From NCBI RefSeq assembly GCF_000759025.1, contig NZ_JPOS01000038.1, forward strand, positions 1-64,000: a stretch of 64,000 bases of DNA, in the 5' to 3' direction. Origin of the DNA: Phaeodactylibacter xiamenensis (GTDB taxonomy: Bacteria > Bacteroidota > Bacteroidia > Chitinophagales > Saprospiraceae). The translations under genes and the position numbers were made by a program. How positions within the stretch are numbered: the first letter of the stretch is position 1; the number at the start of each line of letters is the position of its first letter. Below the pieces are notes generated by a model. It saw only the letters and a list, made by a program, of their open reading frames with translations, had not been told where the DNA came from and did no database searches. Below, piece by piece: positions 55,769-64,000 of the stretch.

Positions 55769-55921
55769 ATGGAACAGCAGCAGTTTTACGTTTACACACT
55801 ATAGTGTCGGGACGGTAAATATTATATTGGGCGTACCAAGAATTTAGAAGACCGATTGTCCCGGCATCGAGCTAAGCAGGTCTCTTACACTGCTCCCCGC
55901 TTACCTGCTCACTGCCGTTAA
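55769..55921 (+). pseudogene. Broken GIY-YIG endonuclease gene
   Basis: ATG 55769 starts MEQQQFYVYTL, then TAG (55802-55804). The frame continues CRDGKYYIGRTKNLEDRLSR, HRAKQVSYTAPR and stops at 55921. YVYTL...GKYYIGRT is the GIY-YIG nuclease core (usual form YVY.L.S.kdGk.YIG.T.NLe.RL..H). The in-frame stop and lack of the C-terminal half (normally ~80-100 aa) mark it as a pseudogene. Its end meets the stop codon of the minus-strand T9SS gene. Confidence 0.78.
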
Positions 55922-58794
55922 CGCTGAATCACAAACCGTCCAGCAGTATGTCCAGTGCCGAAGCGGACGTCATAAAAATAAAGCCCGGCGGGCCATTGAT
56001 CCACAGGGATCTGCTTCTCGGCTGTCTGGAAAGGGTATGTACCAAGGCGCTGCCCGTTAGAATTGTAAATGACAATCAGGGCGGATGAGTTTTGTTCTTC
56101 CGTTTTTTCGAATCTGATGACCTGGGAAGCCGGATTTGGAGCTACCTGAACCTTACCCGTATACAAGTGAGTCTGCTCTGTTGCGGCAAGTAGGTTTTCC
56201 AGGAAGTCAACATTCACCCGGTGCATGGTCTTGTTGGTGAAAATTGGTGCATTGAAGTCAAAAAAGATGGCGGCCTGGTTGTGGATAGCGGTGGCAGGTT
56301 GCGTATTGGTTTTTAAGTCTATGCCAAATTTTACAAATCCATGGGAAGCCGGCTCATTTACGTTGCTATCAGGCAGCATTATATTGGCAAACTCAAAAAG
56401 CAGGGTGCCATCCTGTGCCAGTTGCCACGTATAAGGATGGCTGCTTGCACCGGGAGAAATAGTAGCAGGGTTCAACCATGCTGACAGCGTATCCTGAATA
56501 GCTACATTGAAGGCTGTATCTGTACCCGTGTTCTGGAAACGGATCAGGTACTCCAGGCGGGAGTCCGGCTCGATGAAGTGCTCCGGCCCGGCACCTGCCG
56601 GGAAGCCCTGCTTGTCATTGGGGTCATAGGCACCGATATTTGCCCGGCATTCTAAATCTGAGAAACCGCCATCGCCATACAGGGGGAAGCTGTTAAAGAA
56701 CCCCAGTGATACGAGCTGATTGTCACTCACACATCCCTCCAGCGTGGAGCTGATCAGTTCTCCCGGGGCAAAGCCGGGCCTGCGGGGCGCCTGCAGCCGG
56801 TAGGTGACACCGGTGGCAGGGCGGAAGATTTCGATAGAATCTCCCTCTCCCAGCTCAAAGGGCTGGGTAAGGAACATAACGTCGTCTTCAATAACGATAT
56901 AGGGCGCGCTATCAGCCATATCTGCATCGCCAATATTGCGAAGGGTAAAAATGACAGAGTCGCCATCGCAACGGCTATCTGCTTCAATGAGTGGGGCAGG
57001 GGGCGTGGGTACACAAAGGGTGTCAGGAAAGACGAACGCTTCCACGCAATGAGTCTGCCCGAGCTGTGTTTCATCACAATCCAGATGTGCCGTAAACCGG
57101 AATTGCCCGCAGGTAGTCGGGGGGAGGTCGCCCAGCTCGAATCGGTACGTCTGATCCCCGGTTTCCGAGTAAGGAAGCTCAGCCGACTCCAGGGTAAGGT
57201 GTTCGTCCAGTTGTATTTCCACAGCGGCGTTGTTAGCAACAGTAGTGCCTTCGTTGCAATAGCGGACCGAATAGGAGTTGGGGAAACAGCGCCTGAGAAA
57301 GGGGACAGACACATCTACGGACATTAACGGACAATCGACCTGGGTTTGTACCGGGAAGTTAACTACTGTCTCCTCATAGAAATTTTCCAGTACAGTATCT
57401 ATGACCGCCTGGCACGGGACCCACAGCGCATTCGGCGGGGTAATCGAAATCGAATAGCTTCCGGTATCCACGGTCATGGAGTAGAAACCGTTGGAGTCGG
57501 TCGTTGCATAATAATCAGTCGTGCCATTGGAAACGGTAATGTTCCAACCTGACAGCGGGAGTGCCGTAGAATCGGGTGCGCAGTCCCCATCTTCGTCGCG
57601 CTGCACGGTGCCCTGCAGGGTATGGGTGAATACATTGCCCAGGCTGTCCAGTTTGACAGCGTAAGCTTGCGAGTTATTGATGCCTGCTGCCATGCAACTG
57701 GCATCTGTTCCCGTTGTAATTGCAGCAAATCCGTGAGAGGTAAAGGAGGGCAAGTCATGAAAACTCCAATTGCTATCCCCATTTTCACGGAAACTATAAA
57801 CAAAGCTTCCGAAAAGATTTGAACCCCAGGCGTACTCCCCGAACCCTCCTGCAATGAGATAATCGCCAGAAGGTGTTTGTTCAATATCAGTTGCTGGTGC
57901 AGGGCAGTTCCGATTCCATATTTCCAGACCTTGAGGCGTAATTTTTTTTACAAATCCGGGTGATATGAAGTTGCCGTCCGAGCTTCCGCAAACGATATAA
58001 TTACCATCACAAGTCTCTTTCACGCGATGAGTATAAATTTCATCTGAAACTCCCATCAGGTTAAATTGTGAAAGCATTTCACCGTTATCATCCAATCGGA
58101 TGATATGAGAAGACTGCAGGCCAAGCGTTGAAATATTACTTCCGGTTGCAATATACCCCCCGCTACTCAATGGCGTGATATCCGCCACATAGGGAAGCAA
58201 AACCTCATCCCAATAACTAAAACGAGGGTAGGTCTTCTCCCAAACTACATTGCCCTGCTGATCGATTTTGTGCAAATGAATGAGTAAGCTGTCGCCAGCC
58301 AGGGTTTCACTGCCAGTGATGAAGTGCCCGTCAGTGGTGGGAGTAAATGCTGTGGAGAGGGTGGTCAGCGTATCACTAACATAGTAGCGTTCGAGCCATT
58401 GCACTTCTCCCTGCATATTGAGACGCATGACCCCGTGCTGAGGTGAAAGTTGATCAGCGTCTGAAAAACGTCCGCTGATGTATATTGCACTATCGCCTAA
58501 GAGGTGCATATTGCTGGCGTAGCCATAAGCTTCGGCTCCTGCTCCAAATGTCTTTGACCATTGAGTGTTCCCGTAGGTGTCGATTTTCCAAAGCGCGAGC
58601 TGATTACTGGAAAATGCCTGTCCATACAATAAGTAACCGCCATCAGCGGTGGCTTTTACATCTCGGATCAGGCTGTATGAAGCAGTGCCGGTAGTGTCTT
58701 CAATGCTGAAGGTTTTTTTCCAGCCTTGTGCATGCAGAAATTGGGCAGAATAAGTCAGGCCGAGGAGTACAATGAGTAGTAGGGAACGCCGCAT
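55918..58794 (-). CDS. Large secreted protein with T9SS sorting domain
   Basis: 958 aa from ATG 58794 (MRRSLLLIVLLGLTYSAQFL, signal peptide; an open extension upstream is not needed). Residues about 25-390 are propeller-like SBBP/WD-type repeats (DGGYLLYGQAFSSNQLALWK, GNTQWSKTF, SGGYIATGSN). A carboxypeptidase-regulatory-like segment (SGWNITVSNGTTDYYATTDS) and a beta-sandwich of the DUF11/DUF7619 kind (LEYLIRFQNTGTDTAFNVAI) follow. The end is a T9SS sorting domain (VQVAPNPASQVIRFEKTEEQ ... AGLYFYDVRFG). Extracellular, probably adhesive or structural; no enzyme motif seen. Confidence 0.85.
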   Translation of the reverse strand: MRRSLLLIVLLGLTYSAQFLHAQGWKKTFSIEDTTGTASYSLIRDVKATADGGYLLYGQAFSSNQLALWKIDTYGNTQWSKTFGAGAEAYGYASNMHLLGDSAIYISGRFSDADQLSPQHGVMRLNMQGEVQWLERYYVSDTLTTLSTAFTPTTDGHFITGSETLAGDSLLIHLHKIDQQGNVVWEKTYPRFSYWDEVLLPYVADITPLSSGGYIATGSNISTLGLQSSHIIRLDDNGEMLSQFNLMGVSDEIYTHRVKETCDGNYIVCGSSDGNFISPGFVKKITPQGLEIWNRNCPAPATDIEQTPSGDYLIAGGFGEYAWGSNLFGSFVYSFRENGDSNWSFHDLPSFTSHGFAAITTGTDASCMAAGINNSQAYAVKLDSLGNVFTHTLQGTVQRDEDGDCAPDSTALPLSGWNITVSNGTTDYYATTDSNGFYSMTVDTGSYSISITPPNALWVPCQAVIDTVLENFYEETVVNFPVQTQVDCPLMSVDVSVPFLRRCFPNSYSVRYCNEGTTVANNAAVEIQLDEHLTLESAELPYSETGDQTYRFELGDLPPTTCGQFRFTAHLDCDETQLGQTHCVEAFVFPDTLCVPTPPAPLIEADSRCDGDSVIFTLRNIGDADMADSAPYIVIEDDVMFLTQPFELGEGDSIEIFRPATGVTYRLQAPRRPGFAPGELISSTLEGCVSDNQLVSLGFFNSFPLYGDGGFSDLECRANIGAYDPNDKQGFPAGAGPEHFIEPDSRLEYLIRFQNTGTDTAFNVAIQDTLSAWLNPATISPGASSHPYTWQLAQDGTLLFEFANIMLPDSNVNEPASHGFVKFGIDLKTNTQPATAIHNQAAIFFDFNAPIFTNKTMHRVNVDFLENLLAATEQTHLYTGKVQVAPNPASQVIRFEKTEEQNSSALIVIYNSNGQRLGTYPFQTAEKQIPVDQWPAGLYFYDVRFGTGHTAGRFVIQR

Positions 58795-58968
58795 AGCTTT
58801 CTTTTTAACAAATATTAGGATTGCGAGACCGGAATACAAATACAAAAAATGCCATTTATCAAAGGCAAATGTTTAGATTTAAGCCTAATTGCTTTTATTG
58901 AAAGGTAAGCAATAATTTTTTATCAAATACATATAAATTAGTTTAACTTGAAAGGAAGCCGGCTCCTC

Positions 58969-60354
58969 ATGATATTAGAGCAATTAAGCAGAAAAGAGGT
59001 AACAGCCTTTGGCAAAATGGTCCGTTCTCCGCTGTTCAATCAACGTCAGGATGTGGTTGCATTTTGGGCGTTTTTGGAGGAGCGGCTTTACTGGATAGGA
59101 GAAATACCCACTAAAGAAGCCGCTTTCCATCATCTTTTTCCGGATCAGCCTTATGATGCACAGTGCATCCGCTACCTGATGAGTTGGCTGATGAAGTTGG
59201 TAGAGCAGTATCTGGCGCTTGCCCCCCATCTGCTCCCCTCTGTTCAGCAGCGGGTGTCACTGTCGTCAGCCTACCGGGAGAAGCGGCTGCCAAAGCACTT
59301 TCAGCAAACCATCCGAAAGGCCCGGCAGGAGATAGAGGAGCAGCCTCTTCGTCACATAGAATATTATGAGTGGCAGTATCAGGTACAATGGGAGGATTAC
59401 CTCTTCTCGGCCGGTCAAAAACGAGTCAGTAGCCTTAACCTGCAGGAAATATCCGATACCACAGACATCGCTTTCATTGCCCAAAAATTACGGCAGACTT
59501 GTTTTCTGCTGAGCCATCAGGCGGTCTACAAAGCGGAATATGATTTTGGCTTGTTGCAGGAAGTGCTGGCTTTCGCCAAACAGCGAAATTTGCTGGACTT
59601 GCCTGCCATCGGTGTATACTATCATTGTTATTACGCGTTGTCGCCCGGTGGCACAGAAAAGGACTTTCAGGCTTTTAAGGATCATCTGCTTCAGCATTGG
59701 ACCCGTTTTCCGGAATCTGAAACGAGAGACCTGCTGCTGCTGGGGCTGAACTATTGCATCCGTAAGTTCAATGCCGGTAGCCTGGAGTTTGCCCGGGAGG
59801 GGCTGGACCTTTACCAAAAAGGGCTTTCCTCCGGTGTGCTGCTTTCGGATGGCTTCCTGTCCCGGTTCACGTACCGGAATGCGGTGGCGCTTGCGGTTGC
59901 TATCGGGGCGTTGGATTGGGCGGCCTCCTTCATTGAAGATTATAAAAAGCATTTGCCTAAAGAGCATCAGGACAGCATGTACAGCTTCAGCCGGGCGAGA
60001 CTCGCTTATGAGAAAGGGCACTACGGGGATGTCCTTCAACTCTTACAGCGCGCTAACTACAAGGACTTACTGCTCAATCTGGCCGCTAAAACCCTGCTGC
60101 AAAAAACGCTTTATGTCACCGGGGCATGGGACGCGCTGGAGTCTCAGCTGGAGGCCATGACGTCCTTTCTGGCCCGCAAGGATATCCTCACCTACCATCG
60201 CAACAATTATCGCAACTTTGCAGCCCTGCTAAAGAAAATTTTGGCCCTAAACCCATACCTCCCTTCCGCTAAAGAGACGCTCAGGGCAAGGATTGAACAA
60301 ACCCAGCCGCTTACTGAAAAACAGTGGCTGTTAGAGCAATTGATGAAAGCTTAG
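58969..60354 (+). CDS. Conserved hypothetical helical-repeat protein
   Basis: 461 aa from ATG 58969; a TTG at 58948 would add 7 residues. No signal or membrane segment. Almost all-helical with TPR/HEAT-like spacing (LEFAREGLDLYQKGLSSGVL, RARLAYEKGHYGDVLQLLQR, LLNLAAKTLLQKTLYVTGAW). The N-terminal LSRKEVTAFGKMVRSPLFNQ is a block that I associate with a Saprospirales-restricted group of uncharacterised proteins. Its stop codon overlaps that of the minus-strand gene at 60351. Function unknown. Confidence 0.72.
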   Translation: MILEQLSRKEVTAFGKMVRSPLFNQRQDVVAFWAFLEERLYWIGEIPTKEAAFHHLFPDQPYDAQCIRYLMSWLMKLVEQYLALAPHLLPSVQQRVSLSSAYREKRLPKHFQQTIRKARQEIEEQPLRHIEYYEWQYQVQWEDYLFSAGQKRVSSLNLQEISDTTDIAFIAQKLRQTCFLLSHQAVYKAEYDFGLLQEVLAFAKQRNLLDLPAIGVYYHCYYALSPGGTEKDFQAFKDHLLQHWTRFPESETRDLLLLGLNYCIRKFNAGSLEFAREGLDLYQKGLSSGVLLSDGFLSRFTYRNAVALAVAIGALDWAASFIEDYKKHLPKEHQDSMYSFSRARLAYEKGHYGDVLQLLQRANYKDLLLNLAAKTLLQKTLYVTGAWDALESQLEAMTSFLARKDILTYHRNNYRNFAALLKKILALNPYLPSAKETLRARIEQTQPLTEKQWLLEQLMKA

Positions 60355-60806
60355 CCCTCCCGCTTCTTCCCCTCAGGACTAATCCGCATACTGCTCCGGC
60401 GCTTCATGCTTTTGATGTGCTCCACGCGGCGGAAGCGCAGGGCGCTCCAGTCCTCGTCGACCGCCACCTGACGGACGGGCTTCAGGTTGAGCGCGCCCAA
60501 AGGAGCCCAGCCGTGGTCCCGGGTGATTTCGGAATCATACTTTTTGGAGCTTTTTTTGGGGTAGACAAACCATAGCGTTGGGTCGCCTGCCAGCCTGCTG
60601 CTTAGCTGATGGGCTATTGTAGCGATTTCGTCTGGTTGGGTGACGAATGCCAGCAGCCAGGTCACCTCGGGTGCGGTGCTCAGGCTGTTGGCAATCTCAG
60701 CCGCTCTTTCCAGCCCCTCCAGATAGGGCGCAAAATTATCCGGTGCATTCAGTACGATAAGGAACCCCTCTTCTTTGCAGTTCAGCTTTTTAAAAAGTGG
60801 GCTCAT
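60351..60806 (-). CDS. Conserved hypothetical protein, DUF3052-like
   Basis: 151 aa. N-terminal MSPLFKKLNCKEEGFLIVLN APDNF; the middle reads LLAFVTQPDEIATIAHQLSS, then DPTLWFVYPKKSSKKYDSEI. The C-terminal block TRDHGWAPLGALNLKPVRQV and DWSALRFRRVEHIKSMKR are well-conserved features I recall from small proteins of unknown function (DUF3052-like, 'LWFVYPK.SSK...EI.RD.GW'). Probably cytoplasmic. It follows the lipoprotein gene by 5 bases, so they are co-transcribed. Confidence 0.72.
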   Translation of the reverse strand: MSPLFKKLNCKEEGFLIVLNAPDNFAPYLEGLERAAEIANSLSTAPEVTWLLAFVTQPDEIATIAHQLSSRLAGDPTLWFVYPKKSSKKYDSEITRDHGWAPLGALNLKPVRQVAVDEDWSALRFRRVEHIKSMKRRSSMRISPEGKKREG

Positions 60807-60811
60807 CGCAG

Positions 60812-61921
60812 TTATTGCTTTACAAAACGGTAAATGGCATTCGGGTTCACTACATAGCCAATGACGGAAGAAGGGAAAGTCACTTCCCCATTGACCAGGC
60901 AGCCGCTTTCTTCTGCCACTACAGTCCAGGTAGCGCCCCCATCTTGCGTTTCGAGTGTCTGCACGCCACTGAGGTAGTTGATGCCGGTCTCTGGCTCCTG
61001 GCTGATCACGCTGCGCAGGAAAAAGCCCTGATTCTCATCCACAAAGTGCATAATGCCGCCACCGCCTTCAACGGGCAGGGGCATTTCCTCCCAGTTTTGT
61101 CCGCCATCCGTGGTTCTGAATGCGGTGGTTTCGCCCACCACGAAGCCCACCTCAGGCGTAGCAAAGTAAAAGACCTCAATGGTATTAACTGGCGTAGTCC
61201 GCTCTGTCCAGGTTTCGCCCCGGTCATCCGAAAAGCGGAACCGGCGGTTCATTGGGATGAAAATACGGTTGCTGGCCCGCTGGAAACGAGGGAAGCCAAA
61301 TTCTTCCGGCAGGTCCTCAATCGCCCAGGTTTCGCCACCATCTTCTGTGCGGGCGATGCTGTAATCGCTATTGCTGCCTGCACTTTCGGGCAGGACTAGT
61401 GCCAAACCAAGCAGTGGATTGTAGAATTCCAGGTCCATAAACCGGCGCACCTCGTCCACATAGCGGCGCTCCCAGGTCATTCCGGCATCAACGGTAGAGA
61501 GAAAGACTGCACCGGAATCGCGCTCTTCACTAAATTGAGGCAAAATGTCCGACCCGCCGACAAAGCCCTGGTCTTCTGCAAAGAAGTCCACAGACAGCAA
61601 AGCCTGTACCGTAAGCGCATCGGTTTCCTGGCCGGTGAGTTGGACTTCCCATACCGCTCCGTCACCACTGATACGGATTAATGTGCCCAGCTCGCCTACA
61701 GCGTAACCCACAGAAGTGGTGGTGAAGTCTGCATTATTAAGTTGTGGCAGGAAGTTAGACGCAATATTTGGCTGTATCACCTCCATGGACCAATTATCCA
61801 AAAATTCTTCCGGCTTACATTCTGCTATGTTGAAATCGAACCCATCGTCATCGCAGGAACTGAAAACCAGTGTGCCGATGACGCCAAACAGTATCCAAAA
61901 CTTTACACTATTCATATTCAT
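60812..61921 (-). CDS. Lipoprotein with Ycf48/BNR-like beta-propeller
   Basis: 369 aa. Lipoprotein signal with Cys 23 (IGTLVFSSC), then Asp-rich DDDGFDF. The rest is a beta-propeller with repeated sialidase-type Asp-box turns: SGDGAVWEVQ, DAGMTWERR, EDGGETWAIE, DRGETWTERT, TDGGQNWEEM and QDGGATWTVV. Blocks like VGYAVGELGTLIRI and EVGFVVGETTAFRT follow the Ycf48/photosynthesis-system-II-assembly-like pattern, common in Bacteroidota lipoproteins. Function unknown, probably binding or scaffold. A good promoter lies at 61951-61981. Confidence 0.82.
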   Translation of the reverse strand: MNMNSVKFWILFGVIGTLVFSSCDDDGFDFNIAECKPEEFLDNWSMEVIQPNIASNFLPQLNNADFTTTSVGYAVGELGTLIRISGDGAVWEVQLTGQETDALTVQALLSVDFFAEDQGFVGGSDILPQFSEERDSGAVFLSTVDAGMTWERRYVDEVRRFMDLEFYNPLLGLALVLPESAGSNSDYSIARTEDGGETWAIEDLPEEFGFPRFQRASNRIFIPMNRRFRFSDDRGETWTERTTPVNTIEVFYFATPEVGFVVGETTAFRTTDGGQNWEEMPLPVEGGGGIMHFVDENQGFFLRSVISQEPETGINYLSGVQTLETQDGGATWTVVAEESGCLVNGEVTFPSSVIGYVVNPNAIYRFVKQ

Positions 61922-61950
61922 ACCTCAGTTTTGTCAGAAAAATCAGTGTG

Positions 61951-61981
61951 CAAAGTTATTACTTTCTTCCAGATCGGACAA
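61951..61981 (-). promoter_or_regulatory. Promoter of the Ycf48-like lipoprotein gene
   Basis: Minus strand TTG (61981-61979), 20 bases, TAACTTTG (61958-61951). Start codon 30 bases downstream at 61921. Confidence 0.65.
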
Positions 61982-62008
61982 TATTAGAATAGTCTCAACT
62001 ATTTAGAG

Positions 62009-62208
62009 TATATTTGCATCTGCATTCATCTCTCAGGGGTAACAGATTACCCGGAGATGGGGAGCGTGCTCCAACAAAAGCCTACTCCCACCTTTTTTTA
62101 ACTGACCTATCTTTAGTGGGTGAGACGGCAAGGTAAGATACCTTTATAAATGATTGATACCTCCCATTCCCGTCAAACTGTTTAAGCTTAGGCATTTCAA
62201 TTTATTCG
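62009..62208 (+). promoter_or_regulatory. Structured leader of the helicase gene
   Basis: TATATTTG (62009-62016) fits the -7 box but lacks a clear -33. It is followed by about 190 bases without a gene. In it are GGGTAA-CAGA-TTACCC, GGAGC-GT-GCTCC and a CTCCCACC-TTTTTTT terminator-like end near 62083-62098. Long structured leaders are usual for RNA-helicase genes of this family. I cannot assign a known RNA family. Confidence 0.4.
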
Positions 62209-63468
62209 ATGACTTTTCAAGATCTCGGGATTATTGATCCCATTCTTAAAGCACTTCGTGCTCAGGGCTACGAACAGCCCACACCTATCCAACAGCAAGC
62301 CATTCCAAAACTACTTAAGGGTAAAGACCTGCTTGGCTGCGCGCAGACCGGCACCGGCAAAACTGCAGCTTTCTCCATTCCCATCCTGCAGCAAATGTAT
62401 GAGGACCAAAGCTGGGACCGCCGCAGGCGTGAAATCAAGTGCCTGATCGTTGCGCCTACGCGGGAGCTGGCTATTCAAATTGATGAGAGCATTGCTGCCT
62501 ACGGGCGGTTTCTCGACCTGCGCAATACGGTCATTTTTGGTGGCGTAAAGCAGGGGGCGCAGACTCGTGCCCTGAGCAAAGGCATTGACATTCTTACCGC
62601 AACTCCCGGGCGTCTGCTTGACCTTATGGGGCAGGGTTACATTAGCCTGAAACATGTGCAGTTTGCGGTAATGGATGAAGCTGACCACATGCTCGACATG
62701 GGCTTTATCCATGACATCAAGAAAATCGTGAAGCAGTTGCCGCAAGACCGGCAGTCTCTGTTCTTCTCTGCTACGATGTCACCGGAAATCCTGAAGCTCT
62801 CCAAGGGCATTCTGGGGCATCCGGAGCGCATCACCATTAAACCGGAGCAGGCAACCGCCGAAAGGGTAGAGCAGAATGTCTACTTCGTCACTAAAAAGGA
62901 CAAGCGTAAACTGCTCCTGCACCTGCTTAAGGAAAATGATGTGGATTCAGCCCTGGTGTTTTCCCGCACCAAGCACGGAGCCAACCGCATCGCCAATCAG
63001 CTGGATAAAGCAGGCATCAATGCCGCCGCTATCCACGGCAATAAGTCGCAGGGCGCCCGCCAAAAGGCACTGCAAAAGTTTAAGGACGGCAACCTGAATG
63101 TACTGGTCGCCACCGATATTGCGGCGCGTGGCATCGACGTAGACGAACTGTCCTACGTGGTCAACTTCGACCTGCCTAATGTACCAGAGACCTATGTACA
63201 CCGCATCGGCCGCACCGGGCGGGCGGATGCAAGCGGCGTAGCCCTTTCCTTCTGCGATGCGGAAGAGCGCGCCTACCTCAAAGACATTCAAAAGCTCATT
63301 GGGCAGTCTATTCCGGTGGTCGACGAACACCCTTTTCCGGATGATGGTACGGCACCGGAGCCAGCTAATGGCAATGGACAAAACCGTGGCGGAGGGCAGC
63401 GTTCCGGCCGTTCATCCAACGGAGGCAACCGCAATAAGCGACGGAGTAATAACCGGCGCCGGAACTAA
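62209..63468 (+). CDS. rhlE: DEAD-box ATP-dependent RNA helicase, RhlE-like
   Basis: 419 aa. All helicase motifs present: Q motif ([13 protein letters not shown]), I (AQTGTGKT), Ia (PTRELAIQ), Ib (TPGRLLDL), II (DEAD in [13 protein letters not shown]), III (SAT), IV ([15 protein letters not shown]), V ([14 protein letters not shown]) and VI (HRIGRTGRA). The C-terminal tail is Arg/Gly/Asn-rich ([20 protein letters not shown]), typical of RhlE-type RNA-binding tails. It acts in ribosome assembly or mRNA turnover, often cold-induced. Long leader upstream, strong terminator downstream. Confidence 0.93.
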   Translation: MTFQDLGIIDPILKALRAQGYEQPTPIQQQAIPKLLKGKDLLGCAQTGTGKTAAFSIPILQQMYEDQSWDRRRREIKCLIVAPTRELAIQIDESIAAYGRFLDLRNTVIFGGVKQGAQTRALSKGIDILTATPGRLLDLMGQGYISLKHVQFAVMDEADHMLDMGFIHDIKKIVKQLPQDRQSLFFSATMSPEILKLSKGILGHPERITIKPEQATAERVEQNVYFVTKKDKRKLLLHLLKENDVDSALVFSRTKHGANRIANQLDKAGINAAAIHGNKSQGARQKALQKFKDGNLNVLVATDIAARGIDVDELSYVVNFDLPNVPETYVHRIGRTGRADASGVALSFCDAEERAYLKDIQKLIGQSIPVVDEHPFPDDGTAPEPANGNGQNRGGGQRSGRSSNGGNRNKRRSNNRRRN

Positions 63469-63497
63469 TAACGAATAGTAAAACATCGTTAAAAAAG

Positions 63498-63564
63498 GCC
63501 GCCAAGGCTACCTGAGAAAGCGGGGGAACCCGTTCTTTGGTGGGCTTGGCGGCTTTGTTTTTTT
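63498..63564 (+). terminator. Terminator of rhlE
   Basis: GCCGCCAAG (63498-63506) pairs with CTTGGCGGC (63545-63553), with a secondary GGGGGAACCCG-type stem in the loop. TTTGTTTTTTT follows. Confidence 0.8.
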
Positions 63565-63567
63565 CGG

Positions 63568-63813
63568 ATGTCGCCGCAGTGGGGAATGCCCATTAGGCAG
63601 GAATTTCAGAATATGCTTAGTGATGGTGTAAAGGCCGATGATTTATTTAACGTAGTCAATAATACGAACCCCTCTTCAGGAATGTTCAATGGGATAGTAC
63701 TAGATGGTGGTCAGGTCATTGATATCAATAGCGGTCAGGAGCTGGGTCAATTAGCTATGAATAATCCAGATTTTTGGAAAAGCACATTCTTTGATTTTAT
63801 AAAGGTTGACTAA
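63568..63813 (+). CDS. AT-rich small protein, possible toxin C-terminal fragment
   Basis: 81 aa, starting just after the rhlE terminator. First ~12 codons (SPQWGMPIRQEF) are GC-normal; the rest is AT-rich (MLSDGVKADDLFNVVNNTNP, NPDFWKSTFFDFIKVD). The composition shift and a second AT-rich gene starting one base after its stop resemble C-terminal tips of polymorphic toxins with an adjacent immunity gene. No toxin family is recognised, so this is inference from layout. The start codon is uncertain because the frame may be a displaced fragment. Confidence 0.4.
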   Translation: MSPQWGMPIRQEFQNMLSDGVKADDLFNVVNNTNPSSGMFNGIVLDGGQVIDINSGQELGQLAMNNPDFWKSTFFDFIKVD

Positions 63814-63814
63814 A

Positions 63815-64000
63815 ATGCTGAATAGAACTCACATATTACAGATTTACAAATCACAGTTTGTTCTTTTCCCAGATAGCTTCGTTATCGCTGAAGGCAACGT
63901 GTTAATAAGAATGTCTTATGAGAAAAAGCCTCTGGCTAAAGTTCAGTTATCTGAAGGATTAGATGAAATAACTCGTTTTAACGACTCCCGGTTTATTGCT
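63815..64000 (+). CDS. AT-rich gene cut by the right edge, possible partner protein
   Basis: Starts ATG 63815, one base after the stop of the previous gene, and stays open to the edge (62 codons). It reads MLNRTHILQIYKSQFVLFPD, SFVIAEGNVLIRMSYEKKPL and AKVQLSEGLDEITRF. Beta-rich look, no signal peptide. Coupling to the preceding AT-rich frame suggests a two-gene module acquired by transfer. Identity unknown. Confidence 0.45.
   Translation, partial: MLNRTHILQIYKSQFVLFPDSFVIAEGNVLIRMSYEKKPLAKVQLSEGLDEITRFNDSRFIA

Noticed and set aside
62031-62110. Known riboswitch in the rhlE leader
   Set aside because: Hairpins are present, but no conserved core of a riboswitch class I know could be matched.

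Overview
The window looks like chromosome of a Saprospirales-type Bacteroidota (Lewinella/Phaeodactylibacter-like; inference). The signs are several type IX secretion (T9SS) C-terminal sorting domains, a carboxypeptidase-regulatory/TonB-plug outer membrane receptor, ECF sigma/FecR signalling, GSCFA, BatA-like and GIN-domain proteins, and promoters of the Bacteroidota TTG-N19/20-TAnnTTTG type. Most genes are GC-rich. A few islands (VapBC, the small lipoproteins near 33 kb, the right edge) are visibly AT-rich.

Layout. 1-361 is the 5' part of a transposase. 456-5160 (minus) is an aromatic amino acid operon: promoter, two successive Phe/Tyr leader-peptide attenuators, pheA, aminotransferase, a small four-helix-bundle fragment, tyrA, and a DAHP synthase-chorismate mutase fusion. 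5211-6625 holds a paaD-paaG pair flanked by palindromic operator-like sites. 6818-13589 has an outer membrane receptor, a hypothetical gene, a GSCFA protein and lnt. 13674-13907 is a 110-bp tandem repeat. Then come a SulP transporter, a two-component system and two small membrane TPR paralogues. 19130-19378 is a possible small-protein transcript with its own terminator. 21286-26698 is a probable operon: an ECF sigma fused in frame to a PPC (DUF296) domain, FecR, an STN-solenoid protein, a small barrel protein and a GIN lipoprotein.

30100-38220 is the most unusual region. Two large HExxH lipoproteins (A1, A2) are each followed by a small lipoprotein of one family (B1, B3). An extra B gene (B2) is preceded by a decayed A tail, and two further A fragments remain. 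This resembles the cassette expansion and decay of effector/partner arrays, although function is unproven.

38458-43061 has a Tat-exported Gfo/Idh/MocA protein and a divergent XRE/IrrE-type regulator-pckA pair sharing a 19-bp palindrome. Next are VapBC, rluF and a four-gene envelope cluster (DUF4956, CotH, PQQ-type dehydrogenase/PKD/T9SS, membrane glycosyltransferase), then a GntP permease. Around tRNA-Ser(UGA) there is a duplicated tRNA 3' end, a 129-bp palindromic element and a broken GIY-YIG gene, suggesting an integration scar. The right part carries a T9SS protein, hypothetical genes, a rhlE-like helicase and an AT-rich gene pair at the edge that may be a toxin tail with its partner.

Calls rest on reading the sequence and on remembered family signatures; no search was run.
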